DNA of 34,686 nucleotides, from contig JAPUDO010000124.1 in NCBI GenBank assembly GCA_027493055.1, forward strand, positions 1 through 34,686, in the 5' to 3' direction. The notes under the pieces were generated by a model. That model saw only the letters and a program-made list of their open reading frames with translations. It did not search any database and was not told the origin of the DNA. A program made the position numbers and the translations under genes. Source of the stretch: Niabella sp. Lineage in GTDB: Bacteria; Bacteroidota; Bacteroidia; Chitinophagales; Chitinophagaceae. This document shows, piece by piece, positions 32,306 to 34,686 of the stretch (position 1 is its first letter; the number at the start of each line of letters is the position of its first letter).

Positions 32306-34447
32306 TTATTTCTCAACAAACTTTATATTATAAGTTTTTACTACACCTTTGTAATCAAAATTTACAACAGTATTTTCTGATATTGATTGTGCCTGCGTAA
32401 TAGATACTTTCACTTCCGGATTATCGGTAAATGCTTTTATTACCGGCGCGTGGGTAGCACCAGATGGGATTTTGCAGGTTGCCTCATAAAAATTCAAACC
32501 TACAATGCCATTCGCATTGGTGGATCTGACTGGTGTAGCAGGAAGCTCTATCGCTTTTTCGTTGGCCATAATAGTTACTACAGGAAGAACGGGCCGAGTA
32601 ATTTTATTTTTAGCACTGCTAAATCCTAAACCAATACAATCAAAAAGCGGCTCTGTGCCTGTACCTTCAGCAACTAAATAAATGGCGTGCTTTTTATCCA
32701 AACCATCCACAAACTCCGACACATCAACCGTAAATTGAGTAGTTACATTTTTAGCATTGGCAGGAACAACTATCTCACCAATTTTTCTGCCTTTCCAGGT
32801 ACTGTTATCCCAGGGCCCATCCAGCCAAACATTTACTTTGAATGCAGCTTTTGTTTTGGGTGTAAGAAACAAATTAAATGCAGTATTATTTCCAGCCTTT
32901 GCACCTTCAAATGCTTTTAAACCCAAGTGATCTTTTTTAAGGCCCCCAAATCCGAAATATTTAAACCCGATAATATGGCCGTTCTTTACGCTAGCTACCG
33001 GCATGTGATTATCCCAGATATCCCAGGAGTCCTGCATAGTTCCAATATCAGAAAGATAACAGGCATAACCTGCAGAATAGTACTGGTAAGGATCAAGACC
33101 ATAAATATGAAATCCCTCCGAGGTTACTTCTGCACCCTTATATTCCTTACCATCACTACTTCTGGCCATCCACTGCTTATTTTCGGCATAAGGATCATAA
33201 GCCCTTATCCTTACCGTTCCTCCTTCAGCTACGGGTTTTTCGTCCCATTCAATAGTAATGGGTGCTACCATAGCCTGGCGTGCATACCCAAAGCCTCTGG
33301 GCGGTCTGTGGTAAAAAACATACCATTGCCCATTGATTTCCTGGATACTGCCGTGTGTGTTATGCCCTGCATTGGAAGTGGTGATAGCCGTACCATCCTT
33401 GTTGAGTATCGGCGCACGGGAATCAACCAATACACCACCACTTTTCCAGGGGCCTAACGGCGAATCGCCAATAAGATAACGCAAGGTAGAATTAGAGCTC
33501 CCGATCCCATATTCCGGACCCGAATACCCGCTGTAAACAGACAGGTATTTATTACCGACCTTGCGAATAGAAGAGGCTTCAAAAAAATTAAAAGATCCTA
33601 AATCTTCGCCGGGATAAATATTCGGGTAGGTTGTGCCTTCCGGATCGCGAAGCACGCCATAACGTGCGCTGGCGGGAATAAAGCGGTCGATAATTTTAGT
33701 ACCAGGCCTTACAGAATACATCGTGTTCTGATCTAATTCAGCAGCCAGCGATCGTTGAAACCCCCAGTATGCATAAGCCCTGAAGCCGATTTTATAATCA
33801 GGGTCTTTAGGATCGGTTACATATTCGATAAACACTGCAGGGTCAAAGCCCAATATGCTTCCCGGTACAGTGCTTTTCCCATCGGCAGTAAGGTTGACAG
33901 GTGTGAAAGGCCCATCGGGCCGGCTTCCTTTGGCTACCATCGCCTCCCGGTTTTTACCCCGGCTGTGCGGATACAAATAATATTCTTTGGTTCCGTCTTT
34001 TCTTTTTACTTCTACCAGGTCCGGGGCATACATCACGTCCCATTGCCCATCAATATTATAGGTAAATACCGATCCCTCATCCCGCCAGGAGGTCAGGTCT
34101 TCTACCGGTGCCGACCACACTTTAATGTCAGGACCGCAATAACTGTTGTTTCGCACATCATGCGAACCGATGATATAGGCTCGGTATTTACCTGGATTAT
34201 CGGGATCTTCAAAAACCCGCGGCTCACCATCGGGAAGATGTTCCCACAAAGGCAAATAGGGGTTCCCCGCCCCCTGATGTACAAATTTCTTCTGTACTTT
34301 ATTACCTTTTATACCGTTGCTTTGCCCTTTGCTACCTGTTACTGAAAACAGGAATAGGACTACCATTAATATAACTGCCCGTTGGCGTTTAAAACTTAAA
34401 ATATATCTATTCATATCATTATCTTTCGTTTTGCTATTATGTGACAT
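32306..34447 (-). CDS. Glycoside hydrolase family 43 protein with C-terminal carbohydrate-binding-like domain
   Basis: 713 aa. The start at 34447 is supported by AGGAGG seven bases upstream; Met12 is an alternative. A signal peptide or anchor follows (about 20-42, ending GSKGQ). The five-blade GH43 propeller (about 60-430) shows GEPRVFEDPDNPGKYRAYIIGSHD, APDLVEV (D143, the pKa-modulating Asp position), FDPAVFIE (D202), FFEASSIRKVGNKY (E290, likely general acid) and AGHNTHGSIQEINGQWYVFYHR (H365). Residues about 450-620 resemble a CBM6-type beta sandwich (GFKYFGFGG, NVWLDGPWDNSTWKGRKIGEI). A last beta domain follows. Predicted arabinan or xylan side-chain hydrolysis, extracellular or periplasmic. 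It lies outside the operator regulon and is probably unrelated to the secretion genes. Confidence 0.85.
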   Translation of the reverse strand: MSHNSKTKDNDMNRYILSFKRQRAVILMVVLFLFSVTGSKGQSNGIKGNKVQKKFVHQGAGNPYLPLWEHLPDGEPRVFEDPDNPGKYRAYIIGSHDVRNNSYCGPDIKVWSAPVEDLTSWRDEGSVFTYNIDGQWDVMYAPDLVEVKRKDGTKEYYLYPHSRGKNREAMVAKGSRPDGPFTPVNLTADGKSTVPGSILGFDPAVFIEYVTDPKDPDYKIGFRAYAYWGFQRSLAAELDQNTMYSVRPGTKIIDRFIPASARYGVLRDPEGTTYPNIYPGEDLGSFNFFEASSIRKVGNKYLSVYSGYSGPEYGIGSSNSTLRYLIGDSPLGPWKSGGVLVDSRAPILNKDGTAITTSNAGHNTHGSIQEINGQWYVFYHRPPRGFGYARQAMVAPITIEWDEKPVAEGGTVRIRAYDPYAENKQWMARSSDGKEYKGAEVTSEGFHIYGLDPYQYYSAGYACYLSDIGTMQDSWDIWDNHMPVASVKNGHIIGFKYFGFGGLKKDHLGLKAFEGAKAGNNTAFNLFLTPKTKAAFKVNVWLDGPWDNSTWKGRKIGEIVVPANAKNVTTQFTVDVSEFVDGLDKKHAIYLVAEGTGTEPLFDCIGLGFSSAKNKITRPVLPVVTIMANEKAIELPATPVRSTNANGIVGLNFYEATCKIPSGATHAPVIKAFTDNPEVKVSITQAQSISENTVVNFDYKGVVKTYNIKFVEK

Positions 34448-34522
34448 TATCTGCCTCCTGATATTAATATTATTTTAAAACAACCGTTACCAGTTTTAAA
34501 TCTTTGTCTTATTAGCTATTAC

Positions 34523-34540
34523 CATACAATAGTTTGTATG
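34523..34540. promoter_or_regulatory. Palindrome upstream of the GH43 gene
   Basis: Perfect arms CATACAA and TTGTATG around TAGT, about 75 bp before the GH43 start codon. Could be a sugar-responsive operator; the evidence is symmetry and position only. Confidence 0.3.
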
Positions 34541-34686
34541 ATCCCTGGCTGAATTTCCATCTTGCCGCTATCTGTATCAAAAAATTCAAATGCTCAATAC
34601 TTTCTTCAGGCATAACGGTGAATTGTAAATAGTAAATAGTGAAATTTATAGTTCATCATTCATAGCTTACAGACAGCTTATGAACT

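Overview
The window looks like a chromosomal region of a Bacteroidota bacterium, most likely family Chitinophagaceae. This is inferred from low GC, signal peptides ending in ...Q, DUF6443-type YD-repeat proteins, 'WPDYVF...HLP..PSA' tail-fibre-like proteins and the Bacteroidota -7 promoter box TANNTTTG. No 16S or other taxonomic marker is present.

Layout. (1) 475-5181 (minus): a secretin operon of a type II secretion / type IV pilus-like machine: secretin, PilM/PilN (GspL)-like fusion, PilO (GspM)-like protein, small lipoprotein, PilP (GspC)-like protein. (2) 5450-9732: an orphan RHS fragment, then a run of secreted tail-fibre-like genes (three intact, one broken), with a duplicated promoter region. 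(3) 9882-15593: a reservoir of displaced RHS C-terminal cassettes. Each meets a shared ~90-bp junction repeat (J1-J4, J1 being at 5912), and the toxin cassettes are followed by immunity-like genes. It also holds two Xre-type regulator genes (one frameshifted) and the wreck of an HNH-nuclease toxin whose immunity gene survives. (4) 15735-23142 (minus): an intact pair of giant YD-repeat proteins (1167 aa SpvB/TcB-like, 1170 aa DUF6443 RHS) followed by a membrane immunity protein. (5) 23538-30023: the rest of the machine as two divergent operons: pilin GspG, prepilin peptidase and GspE ATPase (minus); MORN-like protein, GspK-like, GspI-like, GspJ-like and GspF (plus). (6) 30761-31366: a LuxR-type regulator. 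(7) 32160-34447: a GH43 glycoside hydrolase and a decayed fragment.

The main finding is a shared promoter architecture. An operator TACGTA-N4-TACGTA, usually flanked by A/T tracts, sits exactly 23 bp upstream of a TANNTTTG-type -7 box before the secretin operon (5329), the pilin operon (26068), the tail-fibre genes (9710), the SpvB/RHS operon (23494, one half-site degenerate) and the LuxR gene (30529, one half-site and the -7 box degenerate). A decayed copy at 6158 has 24-bp spacing. The divergent plus-strand GspK-GspF operon shares the 26068 site. I infer a single regulon in which the LuxR-type protein (or a relative) switches on a T2SS/T4P-like export machine together with its probable surface cargo: tail-fibre-like proteins and RHS proteins with exchangeable toxic tips. 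The sequence shows the regulon structure. The identity of the regulator and the cargo relationship are inference.
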